64,000 nucleotides of DNA, from positions 20,450,778 to 20,514,777 of the forward strand of contig CAXIPT010000001.1 of the NCBI GenBank assembly GCA_964030475.1, in the 5' to 3' direction. Below, piece by piece: positions 12,108-23,817 of the stretch. The position numbers and the translations under genes are program-made. This DNA is from Tethya wilhelma. Lineage: Eukaryota > Porifera > Demospongiae > Tethyida > Tethyidae. How positions within the stretch are numbered: the stretch's first letter is position 1; the number at the start of each line of letters is the position of its first letter. The notes below the pieces were generated by a model. The model worked only from the letters and a program-made list of their open reading frames with translations. It had not been told where the DNA came from and did not search any database.

Positions 12108-12248
12108 CTTCAAAATCTACGTAGATCCTCCTGAGTAGCAAGCCACGCCTCCATTAACCTTACCACGTGATCAGACAGAAGTGGGGAGGGAGGGGCTAGA
12201 CTTTGTCTATTGCTGTTTGTGCAACAATTTTTTAGGGGGCGTACACAA
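12108..12248. promoter_or_regulatory. Bidirectional promoter interval, copy 2
   Basis: 141 bp between divergent start codons. It holds AGCAAGCCACGCCT (shared with copy 1), a CACGTG E-box core in ACCACGTGATC, and a GGGAGGGAGGGGC stretch; no TATA box on either side. Shared control of the two genes is inferred from distance and conserved motifs. Confidence 0.5.
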
Positions 12249-14417
12249 ATGGCTCGCCAGCATTCTTTTCGTTACAGAAACTTCATTATTCTGAAAGACC
12301 AGACTCTTGGTCTTGGTTCCTATGGAGCTGTCTACAAGGCTAAGTGTGACCAGCTAACGTGTGCTGCTAAAGTTCTCCATCCCACCATTGTGGACTCCTA
12401 TGACCCTGGATCTGAGAGGATTCTACAAAGGTTTCAACAAGAATGTGACTTTCTCAACCAAATACGTCATCCCCACATAGTGCAATATCTTAGAGTGTGC
12501 AGGGACCCTGATTCCAACCTACCAGCACTCTTGATGGAACTACTAGATGATAGTTTAACTAAAATGCTCGAACACTCCCCACACCCGATCTCCTACCACA
12601 TTCAGGTAGACCTCTGCCACCACATAGCACTAGCAATTGCCTACCTCCATTCAAATGGCATCGTTCATCGTGACTTGTCTGGAAACAATGTGCTGGTAGT
12701 TGCCGGAAGATTAGCCAAAGTGACCGATTTTGGAATGTCTAGAATTGTTGGTACTCAGCGCCACTTAACACCACTTACCCTGTGTCCAGGGACACTGGGC
12801 TACATGTCTCCAGAGTCACTTAAAGAGCCACCACGATACACTGAGAAACTAGATGTCTTTTCACAAGGTGTGATAATGATCCAGCTATGTACACGACAGT
12901 TTCCAGACCCTGGTCCTGCATTCAAAGAAGTTGAAGATTCACGATTTGTGTTAGGAACAATACAAGTACCAGTCCCTGAGAGAGAACGTAGAAAGAATCA
13001 CATTGATTTGATCAATCCAACCCACCCTCTGCTTCCCGTTGCTCTGGCTTGTCTGGAGTACAGAGAGAGAGACAGACCTTCAGTTGAAGAGCTTTGTCAG
13101 AGACTAGCTGATCTGAAGGAGAACCAGGAGTACATTGAAAGCAGTCAAAACACAACTCCAGCTACTCCTGAAATGAATGGAACACTACAAGAACGAGATG
13201 ACCTGGCCAGGCAAGTAGAAGAGAAGAGTCATCAGCTTGCAGCTAAAGATCAACAAATAGCAATGAAAGATCAACAAATAGCTGCCAATGCTCGAGATCT
13301 TGAAGCAAAAGGTCAACAGATCGCTTCAAAAGAACGAGACAATCAAAGACTTACTCTGCAACTCCAGGAACTGAATCAGAGACTAGTAGACAATGAACAA
13401 GTCACAGCACAATTCCAAGAGACCAACCAACAACTTCAACAACACATTAAAGATCTTCAGGTGCAAGTCGAAAAACTTCAAAGACAACAGCTGAAAATGG
13501 TCCCAGAACCACCCAAATATATTGTGTTACAATGGAGAGATGGAGGGACAGCACCTTTCTATTATGGTCGAAGATCAACAGTGGTGGTTGGTGATGTGGC
13601 CTATTTCTCGTTTGAAGGATATTTTTTTATCTATGCTTTTAATTTGTCTCAAAATAAATGGTGGAAGCTACCTTGTTCACAAATAAATGGCAGTCTAGCT
13701 GTGGTGAAAGGTCTCCTCACAGTTGTTGGTGGACAAGAGACACTTCAACTTGGATTTGGTCGTACTGTTAACAAGCTTGTTTCTCTCACAGCTGATCATA
13801 GTAAATGGGTGAAACAGTTCCCTCCCATGCCTACATGTCGTAGTGCCACTACAGCCACCACATATCAGAATCATCTTATAGTTGCTGGGGGATCATCAAC
13901 AGGGTATAATGAAGATAATCTGAACACAGTTGAAGTACTTAATACAGACACCCTAGTCTGGTCCACAGCTGCCAGCCTCCCTCATCCATTTGGATATGGA
14001 TCAGCAACCATTGCTAGTGGTCGCCTCTACATGCTGGGAGGGAATGACAATAAAAAAGGTAGATGTCAATCAGTTTTTTCATGTTCACAGGCTGAGCTAC
14101 TACAGTCATGCCATGTGGCTTCTTCAAAGGCTACAACAGTATGGCAGTGTGATACAGATACCCCATTGTATAAGTCTACATGTGCAACAGTCCATGGACA
14201 GTTAGTGTCAGTTGGTGGATATGATGATAAAGGGAAAAAATCATCAACAGTTTACAAGTATGACCCAAACACCCGATCTTGGGATATCATTAGTCATATA
14301 GCAACTGCTAGACGTTCATGCTTTGTAGCTGTTGTAGAGAGCACCAACCAAATGATAGTGGTTGGTGGATATGTGGACTGTGGATTTTGTAACAGTATTG
14401 AGATTGCCAAGTACTAG
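12249..14417 (+). CDS. TKL-like protein kinase - coiled coil - Kelch repeat protein
   Basis: A single-exon gene of 722 residues; start chosen at MARQHSF because the upstream frame opens only with TTG and the paralogue starts at the same MAR. Kinase domain about residues 12-290: glycine loop GLGSYG (21-26), AAK lysine 41, HRDLSGNN with catalytic Asp142, TDFGMSR with Asp160, GYMSPES in place of APE, and RDRPSVEELCQRL near the end; all key catalytic residues are present. Residues about 310-410 are a Gln/Lys-rich coiled coil with repeats of KDQQIA. Residues about 425-720 hold five or so Kelch-type blades (GGSSTGYNEDNLNTVEVLN, YMLGGND, VSVGGYDD, VVGGYVD). No signal peptide or membrane segment. The kinase resembles TKL kinases (LISK/LRRK-like HRDLSGNN). 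Function unknown: probably a cytoplasmic signalling kinase whose propeller binds a substrate. Lack of introns amid spliced genes suggests origin by retroposition followed by expansion. Confidence 0.9.
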   Translation: MARQHSFRYRNFIILKDQTLGLGSYGAVYKAKCDQLTCAAKVLHPTIVDSYDPGSERILQRFQQECDFLNQIRHPHIVQYLRVCRDPDSNLPALLMELLDDSLTKMLEHSPHPISYHIQVDLCHHIALAIAYLHSNGIVHRDLSGNNVLVVAGRLAKVTDFGMSRIVGTQRHLTPLTLCPGTLGYMSPESLKEPPRYTEKLDVFSQGVIMIQLCTRQFPDPGPAFKEVEDSRFVLGTIQVPVPERERRKNHIDLINPTHPLLPVALACLEYRERDRPSVEELCQRLADLKENQEYIESSQNTTPATPEMNGTLQERDDLARQVEEKSHQLAAKDQQIAMKDQQIAANARDLEAKGQQIASKERDNQRLTLQLQELNQRLVDNEQVTAQFQETNQQLQQHIKDLQVQVEKLQRQQLKMVPEPPKYIVLQWRDGGTAPFYYGRRSTVVVGDVAYFSFEGYFFIYAFNLSQNKWWKLPCSQINGSLAVVKGLLTVVGGQETLQLGFGRTVNKLVSLTADHSKWVKQFPPMPTCRSATTATTYQNHLIVAGGSSTGYNEDNLNTVEVLNTDTLVWSTAASLPHPFGYGSATIASGRLYMLGGNDNKKGRCQSVFSCSQAELLQSCHVASSKATTVWQCDTDTPLYKSTCATVHGQLVSVGGYDDKGKKSSTVYKYDPNTRSWDIISHIATARRSCFVAVVESTNQMIVVGGYVDCGFCNSIEIAKY

Positions 14418-15193
14418 TATGATTGTATAAGTGTATTGTGATTTTCATTTTCAATTGTTTGTATATTACTGCATAGTCCTTGTCCATTCTATATACAAAT
14501 TTAATGTATGTATGTAGTGATTGGTGTGCATGTGTTGTGTATGTATATTCCCAGTACGGTAGTACTGGGTACATAGGAATGGCACGAATGCCCCATTAGC
14601 GCAATACAAATACTCACGCGAATAACTCTGCAAAAAATGAGCACTTGGCACAAAAAGGCTTCTTAAGCTACTATTTAGCTCTTTCTCTTTCTAACAAGCC
14701 TAAAAACATGGCCTAAAACCATCGCTAAAGTACCAAACTAAAATATGCCAAACCTCCAATTTCCGAGGCTCCATCTTCTTCTTATTCTTCTATCTTGCGC
14801 TCATTTTTCTCTGAGAGCGCTCACTTTCAGGAGCTGATTCTTGAACAAATAAACTTGGTTTCTTTGTCTTCAACCGCTTTTGGCATCGGTTATTCGTCTC
14901 TCTAGCTAAGTCGCTAGATATAAAACGAAAAGCGCCTTCTCCCATGTCCCCTTCGTATGGCAGCCATGAAATTTCTATACTCATGAATAATTCATTAGCT
15001 ACTTGAAAATCAAGTTGACGACCCTTTCCACATATACAAGTGTGCGTTATTTAGAATTCATATTATTTTGTAGCAGATTCTGCTATTTCCACTACTACTG
15101 CATGTACTGGATACAAAACTCCACCATAGCTATTAGTTGCTTTAGAGAATTTGCTAGGGTACATACAAATATTAATTACAGAAAAAAATAGAA
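14418..15193. other. Intergenic DNA, no gene seen
   Basis: Between the kinase-Kelch stop and the hairpin. The 65-codon minus-strand frame at 14790-14984 has no recognisable features. Confidence 0.5.
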
Positions 15194-15470
15194 CAAACAA
15201 GTAGAAAAAACATTGGAAATGTAATGAGAACATAGGAATGGCCAAATTGTAAAAAGTAAGCAAACAAGATAGGAATGGTGGTCAGATTGAGAGAAGAGTT
15301 CATTCCTGTGTCCACTATGTCATTGAGCTAGGGATATGAACATAACTGAGATGCACAAAATGAACTCTTCACTCAATCCGACCACCATTCCTATCTTGTT
15401 TGCTTACTTTTTACAATTTGGCCATTCCTATGTTCTCATTACATTTCCAATGTTTTTTCTACTTGTATTA
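15194..15470. repeat. Long inverted repeat (fold-back element)
   Basis: The arm 15194-15304 is the near-perfect reverse complement of 15359-15470 (only scattered mismatches), with a spacer of about 54 bp. A transcript would form a hairpin of about 110 bp. A fold-back transposon or MITE is the likeliest origin; I see no clear target duplication. Confidence 0.85.
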
Positions 15471-15700
15471 TTTGTATTTTCGGTTTGTAAACTTTATACG
15501 TGCAATAATTTTGCCATCATGGTCCAATTGACAAAGCATTGCTATACTTTATAATTACTATTATAATTACATAATATTGTTGACAAAACAAATACACAAT
15601 ATTATAATTAAGGTTCATAACAATAACACTAATAATATTAAGTGTTGACGTGTGTAGAAAGTTGTGCTAAAAAGACAAATTTTCAGTCATTAATTAGTCA

Positions 15701-16709
15701 TCATCTGTCTTTCTCCACAAAAGTTACTAAAGATGCTGTGCTGGGTCCCATCAGGATGATCCTAGCAGCGTCAGTGTGAGAGGAGTTGAGAACCACCGTA
15801 CCGTTGACAGAGTAGAGATATTCATTGACCTGAGGGGAGAGAGAGGGAGAGAGATGAAGTAATATTATGATGATCCTTAGTCAATCTGGTGAGTTAATTA
15901 ATCATTAAAGTTTACTAAACTCCAAAAAAGTAAATTAATGCTTTAGTTACTGCAGTTGACTACACTGAATAATTCAGTTCTTTAGAAAGTTTTTTCCCAT
16001 TACTTACGTAGCTGTTACATAGCCTCGTAAATCAGACTTTTGTTGCTTTGCTTAATGCTAAGCATTGGGTAGCAACAAAAGCATGTGGGCAGGGCCTGGT
16101 TTATGAATAGCTATTATTGATTGTTTATCACACACACTCCACACACCTGTAAACCAGCGGCTGCAGCAGGTCCACTGGGATCAATAGTGTGAACATACAC
16201 TGGTCTTGATCCACGAATGACAAATCCATATCCAACAGGATCACTGGTAACCTAAATAAAGGAACAAGAAAATAACATTAAAATAATGTTGTAGTAATTT
16301 TTGTATTCGAAAGGCCACGTGTGTAAGTGTGCTTACATCAATGCTTCTCTTGGTGTATTTCCTATTGGGATCAGTCAACTCCTCAATAGAGGGTCTCACT
16401 CTTTGAGCTGAAGGAAGAACAGAGAGGGAAAAGGTCGTTAAAATGAAAAGCTAAAGAAAGTCAATATGAATAGCGTACACATTCTTTTGACAACCTTTGA
16501 CAACCTAGCTGCATGCAGAGGCTATCTTGGTGCTGACACAAACAGCCATGGTAATTGCTATACTAATCACATACTATTTACAATCTTAGCTACTATGACA
16601 ATTAATTCATCTTAGAAATCTATGTGTGTTATGTCTGCCAGTGGACTAAATAAGGGAAGTGTACAGAATTCGAACATCCTTCCTGCTAGTCAAAGGAGAG
16701 AAGATTCCN

Positions 16710-16791
<82 letters not shown>

Positions 16792-19700
16792 ACACAGTGA
16801 CACACACACTCAAGTTTAAGGAAGTCATAGCACAAGCGTACACATGAAGTTTTGCTAGAAAATTCCATACTAACATATGTTAAGCTTGAGGAAGTCAAAG
16901 CACAGCTGTATGTGGGCCACGTGTATGTGTGTGTGTGCTTACATCAATGCTTCTCTTGGTGTATTTCCCATTGGGATCAGTCAATTCCTCAATGGAGGGT
17001 CTCACTCTTTGAGCTGAGAAGGGAGCAGAGAGTTCGAGGGTAAAGGTAATTGAAATAAAATAATTATGTGCCATATAAAAAATTATGGTACCATGCACAC
17101 ACTGCATAATCAGGTATATTAATTCTCAGACTACTGGCTACCAGTTAGACTTAAACTCAACATCATAATAATACATAGTTAAATCACAAGCATCTATGAA
17201 GCAAGCTAGACATAGACCCTTTCTTGTGGTAGGCAGCAGTGTCAAAAAGGTCTAGCTTTAATAGCTTGAAATCCATTAAACACCTGTATGTAAGCTTCTG
17301 ATTCATGAATTCTTTCCATTGTTTGAAATTTTGGCATCAAGACGAATCTTCTGTTCACTCCAACAATGACATCAGGGTGCCTTGTAATACAGTCCAAACA
17401 CTCCTGTACATTCACATCCTCCAAATCATTTATCTCTCCAACCAATCCTGAGTAAATAATATTAGATCCATAAAACGAAATAGTATCGCAAAGCCAGCCC
17501 TTCATACTTGCTCCATCCATACACTACACACATACATTGTACTTTCATCTGCAGCATGTGCACACCCAGCTCCCTCTAGTCCAATTCTTGAAACGTGAAA
17601 GAAGTGGAAGATATGCATTTTACGGAACTTGACAACTCTCTTGGACCATGGTGCTCATATATTGATGCTGTGAATTTCCAAGGCCACAAAGCAATTGATG
17701 TGATCTGCCAGTTGGAGTAGCTCAAAAACGCTTCAAAATTTCTTGCACCTAAAACATACGTCAGTGTGTGTGGTTTATGAAAATGTTGGGATTTGGCACA
17801 CAGTGTATATTCTGTATTACCTGCACTTCCAGCATCTACCACTGTAGTGACCCCCCTCTTCAAACACCACTCATCGGGGTCCACCGCTAGGATGGTGCCC
17901 CCGGGGAAGCAATGCACATGCAGCATATCCACAAGTCCAGGACACACCAAGCAACCTGCTGAAGCATCCCGGCTTTTAACACAGTGGAAGATCTTCTCCA
18001 ACCTTTAATAGCTATCTTGTCTCCCTCGATGAGTACATTTACACGGACTCTTATCCAGCTCAGCGTGACATGTCGGACCTCCCTTAGGCCTTTAGCAAAC
18101 TTTGACCGCGGCCATCATGATCATCTTTGTAACAAAGCCGAGCGAAAAGTTGACACGCTGATGAATTAACTCCAACTGAAGATAAGTTTAATGCAAATTT
18201 GCAGGACGAAAATCAACACAACCTCTGCCTAGTTATATACTAACTCCTATAACCGTGATATAATCCCTATACAAAACATCAAAGAAAATAAACCAATACA
18301 GGAAATAAGAACTGAAGAAAAACCAAAAATCAAGTATCTATAAAGCTCTGACTATGTTAGTCCTAACACATACAAAATTGATTAGGAAATAAACTCAAAA
18401 GCATAACTAGAAAATGAACAGACATCACATAGAACACATGTAAAATCACACTGAATATTAAGACACCAAACATTGCACAACTCAGCATACATCCACACTA
18501 TAAAGAAACTACATCCATGGACCTAACTAACCACAAAATTACACCTCTAACATTTCTAACAAAAAGATCACAAAAAACATAGGTATAGGTCATACTAACA
18601 TGCCTAGTCACACCAAATATGGGTGTCCTCCCAGAATCTCAACTCCCAAAATGTCACCTCCTAAAATGTCAACTCTCAAAATATCATATCAAATTCCCAG
18701 AATAACTACTCTCAAAATGTCAATTTCCCAAAATGCCACTACTAATAATGTCAACTCTGTTCAGAGTTACAGATAGTTCAGCTATTCTGTTTGTACAGTT
18801 ACTTTCATGATCTTCAGTCAATATTTTGAGTAGCATACTATAAAGGGATCAAAGAGAAGATATAAATCTAACTGTCTGAGACAACCACTGGAGAGAACTT
18901 CCTAGTTCACCAAAGTGAAGATCGACATCATCATCTTCTCAACTACAGGTATAATACTGTTGTGGAGTTAATGTCAACTATACTTTAATACATAGTTTTG
19001 TGACTATAATAATGCTGGTTATGAAGACATACATGCAAGCATTTTCATACCCTCACCTAGCTGAGTTACCCCTCACTCTTTTACAACCTGTAGGCAACAT
19101 GAGACGACTTGCTGAAGCAGAAACATTGTACATGGATGGAACCTTCGAAATGTGCCCATCACTATTCTACCAAATATTTACAATCCATGTCTTTGATAAT
19201 GGGCAGCAATTTCCTATGGTTTACTGCCTCCTCTCAGGAAAATCCAGGGAGGTTTACAACGGGTGCTTTACAATAATCGAAGAAGCCTGCCAAAATGTAG
19301 ACCTAGAAATTAATCCTGTGAGCATTATGTCTGATTTTGAATTAGCATTGATGCAAGCTATACGCATCAATTTTCCTTTAAGCCTTCACAAAGGTTGTTA
19401 TTACCATTTTAGACAATGCATTTAGCGCAAGGTACATAATTTAGGCCTTCAGACAACCTACTCTAGTGATGAGGATTTTAGGCACCTTATCTGCAAAACT
19501 GCAGCAATTGCTTTTGTACCACCAAACTTTGTCCACGTAGAATGGGATGGTGTACAGCAAGATCTTGAAGAATACGACAACCTAGAGGAGTTTTCTGAGT
19601 ATTTCAGCAGCATATGGATTAGAGGAAACTACTCTATTCAGCTATGGAACTACTTCTCATATGATGGGCCCAGACTGAACAAACAACAGATTAGAAGGAT

Positions 19701-21222
19701 GGCACTCTCGGCTGAAGATATAGAGCTGTTGATAGGACTATAGATGTATGGATTTGTTTTGTATGCTGTAATAATTAAAATTGTCATTTTGGGAAGTTGA
19801 CATTTTAGGATGTGATAAGTTGACATTTTAGGATACAATATTTTGGGAAATTGGCATTTTGGGAGTTGACATTCTGGGAGTTGTTTTTTTGAGAGTTGAG
19901 ATTGTGAGACCAACTCCAAATATGCACATATGCCTTGATACGTACAGTCCATAACACCATAGATAAAAAATTATACTTATTATCTATGATCACTCTTCTC
20001 CCAGAGTTCGAGTCTATCAAGCCACGCCTCGATCAGTGGACAGAGAAAATCATTGAAATAATGTTATAGCAATTTTGTACTCGAAAGGCCACGTGTGTGA
20101 GTGTGCTTACATCAATGCTTCTCTTGGTGTATTTCCCATTGGGATCAGTCAACTCCTCAATAGAGGGTCTCACTCTTTGAGCTGAAGGAAGAACAGAGAG
20201 GGGAAAGGTCGTTAAAATGAAAAGCTTAAGAAAGTAAATATGAATAGTGTACACAGTCTTTTGGCAACCTTTTCCAACTACACATGAACAGCTTGATGCT
20301 GGCACAAAAATCATGGCAAAATGTTTACTAAGCACATCCTATTTACAATCTTAGCTATGACAATATATTGAAACTAAACTCCACTACCTTCTACTAGTCA
20401 TGGGTCATACCCACTGTAGGTAATATACAAAAAGGAAGCACATAGCACCACACACTGCATACCTCTGTTCACCCTCAGACTACTGACTACTAGCAATGTA
20501 AACACAGTCTCACAACCCATCAGTTCAGTCACGTGCTTCTAGGTATATGTGCTGGAATTAAGGTTTAATTCATCTTAGAAATCTACGTGTGTTATGTCTG
20601 GACTAAATAAGGGAAGTGTACAGAACATCCTTCCTGCCAGTGAAAGGAGAGAAGATTCCATAGCCACACACACACACTCAAGTTTAAGGAAGTCATAGCA
20701 CAAGTGTACACATGAAGTTTTGCTAGAAAAATTCCATACTCACACACATTAAGCTTGAGGAAGTCATAGCACAGCTAAGAGGCACACATGAATGGATATA
20801 CTGATAAGGACTTGTATGTGAGGTTTAGGTTAACCTCAAAAGTCAAATAAATCTCCATGAAATAAATTATCATAAAGTAGATAAGAATATTTTAACGAGG
20901 CTCACACAATGATAGACAAAACACAATAATGGATTACTATACATAATATACTATGCTAATGACTTAATATACATATATGCGTATAGACCCAAAATTCCAC
21001 AGCTTATAGTAACTACTATATATAATGATATTGTGTTTCATTGCTGCATGAACCACCTAGCCGGACTATCCCTCAGAAGGATTGACGGTTGCAATTGTAC
21101 ATTTAGAACTAAAGATTCACGTACAATATCACATGTCAGTCACACAGCCTACCCTTATAAGACCAACATATTCCACACACACACACACATGCACACACGC
21201 ACACACTCACACACGCGTGCAC

Positions 21223-21267
<45 letters not shown>

Positions 21268-21692
21268 CACACACGCACACGCACCATGTGATTACACACA
21301 TCATTTTCTCTCTCTGGGCAATGAAGGGGCACTCTATTAGCTACTTTGTGACAACCTCAATTCAACAAAACTCTTTCACCAGTTTAATTCAACAAATTAC
21401 GAAAAAAGTACCCAAACTAGTTTTGCCGGTAAGCTAATCTTCATCATTGTAAAATAAATCAACCCATACTACTCACCAGTGGTGTTGAGGGTGGGTGGGC
21501 TCACGCCATTGGTCTTGACGTCTGTGGAGGGTGGAGAGTGTGAGGAGGTGGAGGGGTGAGGGGAGGAGGTGGGAGGGGTACCACCAGCAGTGGCACGAGA
21601 GGGGAGAGGACTGGGCACCTTCGGAGGCTGTTGGTGACTCTGCATGTGAACGTACCTGTGTAGATAAAGATGGTGTGAGTGAATGTGTGTGT

Positions 21693-21755
<63 letters not shown>

Positions 21756-21937
21756 TGTGTGTGTGTGTGTGAATATAAGAGTGTGTGAGTGTGTGGGAGA
21801 CACAGAACCTGATATTGTTACTTAATTTAAAACCTCAAGACATTCTAATTGTTAGGTGCTTCTATTATAAATTCTCAAGGGATTTGCAATAAAAACATTG
21901 TGAGCATGCCTGATTTGACTCGCCCAAAATTGCACAC

Positions 21938-21975
<38 letters not shown>

Positions 21976-22528
21976 ACCTCCACCCCCCACCACCAATTCA
22001 TGGAAAGGAAAGGGAAACAGCCATGGAATGTGCACTCATGTTAGTGAAACTGACGAGGGAGATGAGAGAGCCTCTACAGCTACATACACAACACTTCTGA
22101 CTCACTCATCAAGGTCAGGCGTCCCTCTTGGTGGTGTCTCACTAAACGATGAGTCCCAGCTGCTTCCCGACGCTCTGTTCTCGTTGGAATCCCCCGTGCT
22201 CCCAGAGTCGTCGTATCTCTTAGAGTTCTTCCGACTCGAGAGGCGATCCTTGAGTCGAGGTGAGGGTTTGTGTTTCTCGTCATTCTTGAAGCGATAGAAG
22301 AGGTGTTCGTCCTTGAAATGATGGTCATCACATACTGTGTGTGTAGGTGTGTGAGTGAGTGTGGAGACGTAGGGTGTATTAAGTTGTGCGATGATTTATA
22401 GTGACTTGTTTGTACATAATATCATTTGGTAGGAAGTGTTTTGTAACATCATCTCTACTACTACATACTAGGTAACTGTCTAAGCTATTGTGAATTCTTA
22501 GTATTTAAACTTATCATAAACATACACA

Positions 22529-22593
<65 letters not shown>

Positions 22594-23010
22594 CAACAAC
22601 AAAAAAAACAACTTTATCTCTAGGCTACCAAACTGTGATATTGGACCAGACCATAAGGCTCTTACTCATAGAGATACAGGCACAACAGGTCACAAAGTCA
22701 AATCAGATCATTCACATACTAAGATGTAGAACAGCACACAAATTGAGTTGAGACTGTTCTATACATTATATGAATGGGTCAGTTCAATGGGATGCACCGT
22801 TTGCACACAGATCAAAGAACTAAACTCACCGTGTTTGAAGATGCCGGCGTCCAAGAGTTGTTTGCCAATGGTGATAGCCTCTTCTCGGTTCTGTGCCTCG
22901 TTCTTTGCAAGCAACCAGTCCACAAGTTCTTTACCAACGAAACAATTCGAATAGGTCTTCAAATGGTACTTCCTGTCCTGAATTAGATTTGAACCATCAC
23001 CTCTGATTCT

Positions 23011-23046
<36 letters not shown>

Positions 23047-23764
23047 AATGAAAAACAAATGTTAATTTAAGAAATCATATCTTTGTACAGAACACATGAT
23101 AATAATAAAAAAACTCAAATACACTAATTGTATGCATACATAAGGGTCTGGCTGTAATGACCCACAAAGTTTACTTTCAAAACTACTCAAGAAGGCCAAA
23201 ACATCGTAAAAACTTGCAAAACAACGAAAAAAGCTACCAATTCTCAAGGAACCTCAACACAACAACACTACTAAAGCACCTCTTTGTAGTAATTGTATAG
23301 TACAGCATTCGAGGATTGAAAAATTCAGAAATCTAGAAATGGGTACCAAAGACTACTGAAGTATTTTACTCGCAAATAAATGCCAAGTCTAATGAGTAAC
23401 AGTAAGTGGGATGTGTTGCAGAGGATGGAACATAGAGAGCAATCATGATCATTAGTCAATGGGCACCAAAAGTTGGAGAAGTCTTTGAGGAACTGTCTAG
23501 TGTCTACGCACACATACTCAAGTGTTATTTGTTTCTCACACCGTGAGCCTTCGTTTCAGCTGCTAGTTCAGCTTTACAAGTAATATTGGCAGCTGTGGGG
23601 CAGTTCCTGCCAATTAATGCCATCAATCTAGACTCACACCATACCTGCCATAGATCCTCTGTCCTCTAGCCAAAATGGCGGCACCAGGAGGTTCTTGGTA
23701 GGTACCGTCATCTTTACGAAATCGATAGAAGAGTTTGTCGTCTTTGAATGAGTGATCATCACAG

Positions 23765-23817
<53 letters not shown>

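Noticed and set aside
14790..14984. 65-codon minus-strand frame
   Set aside because: No motif, no exon partners; treated as chance.
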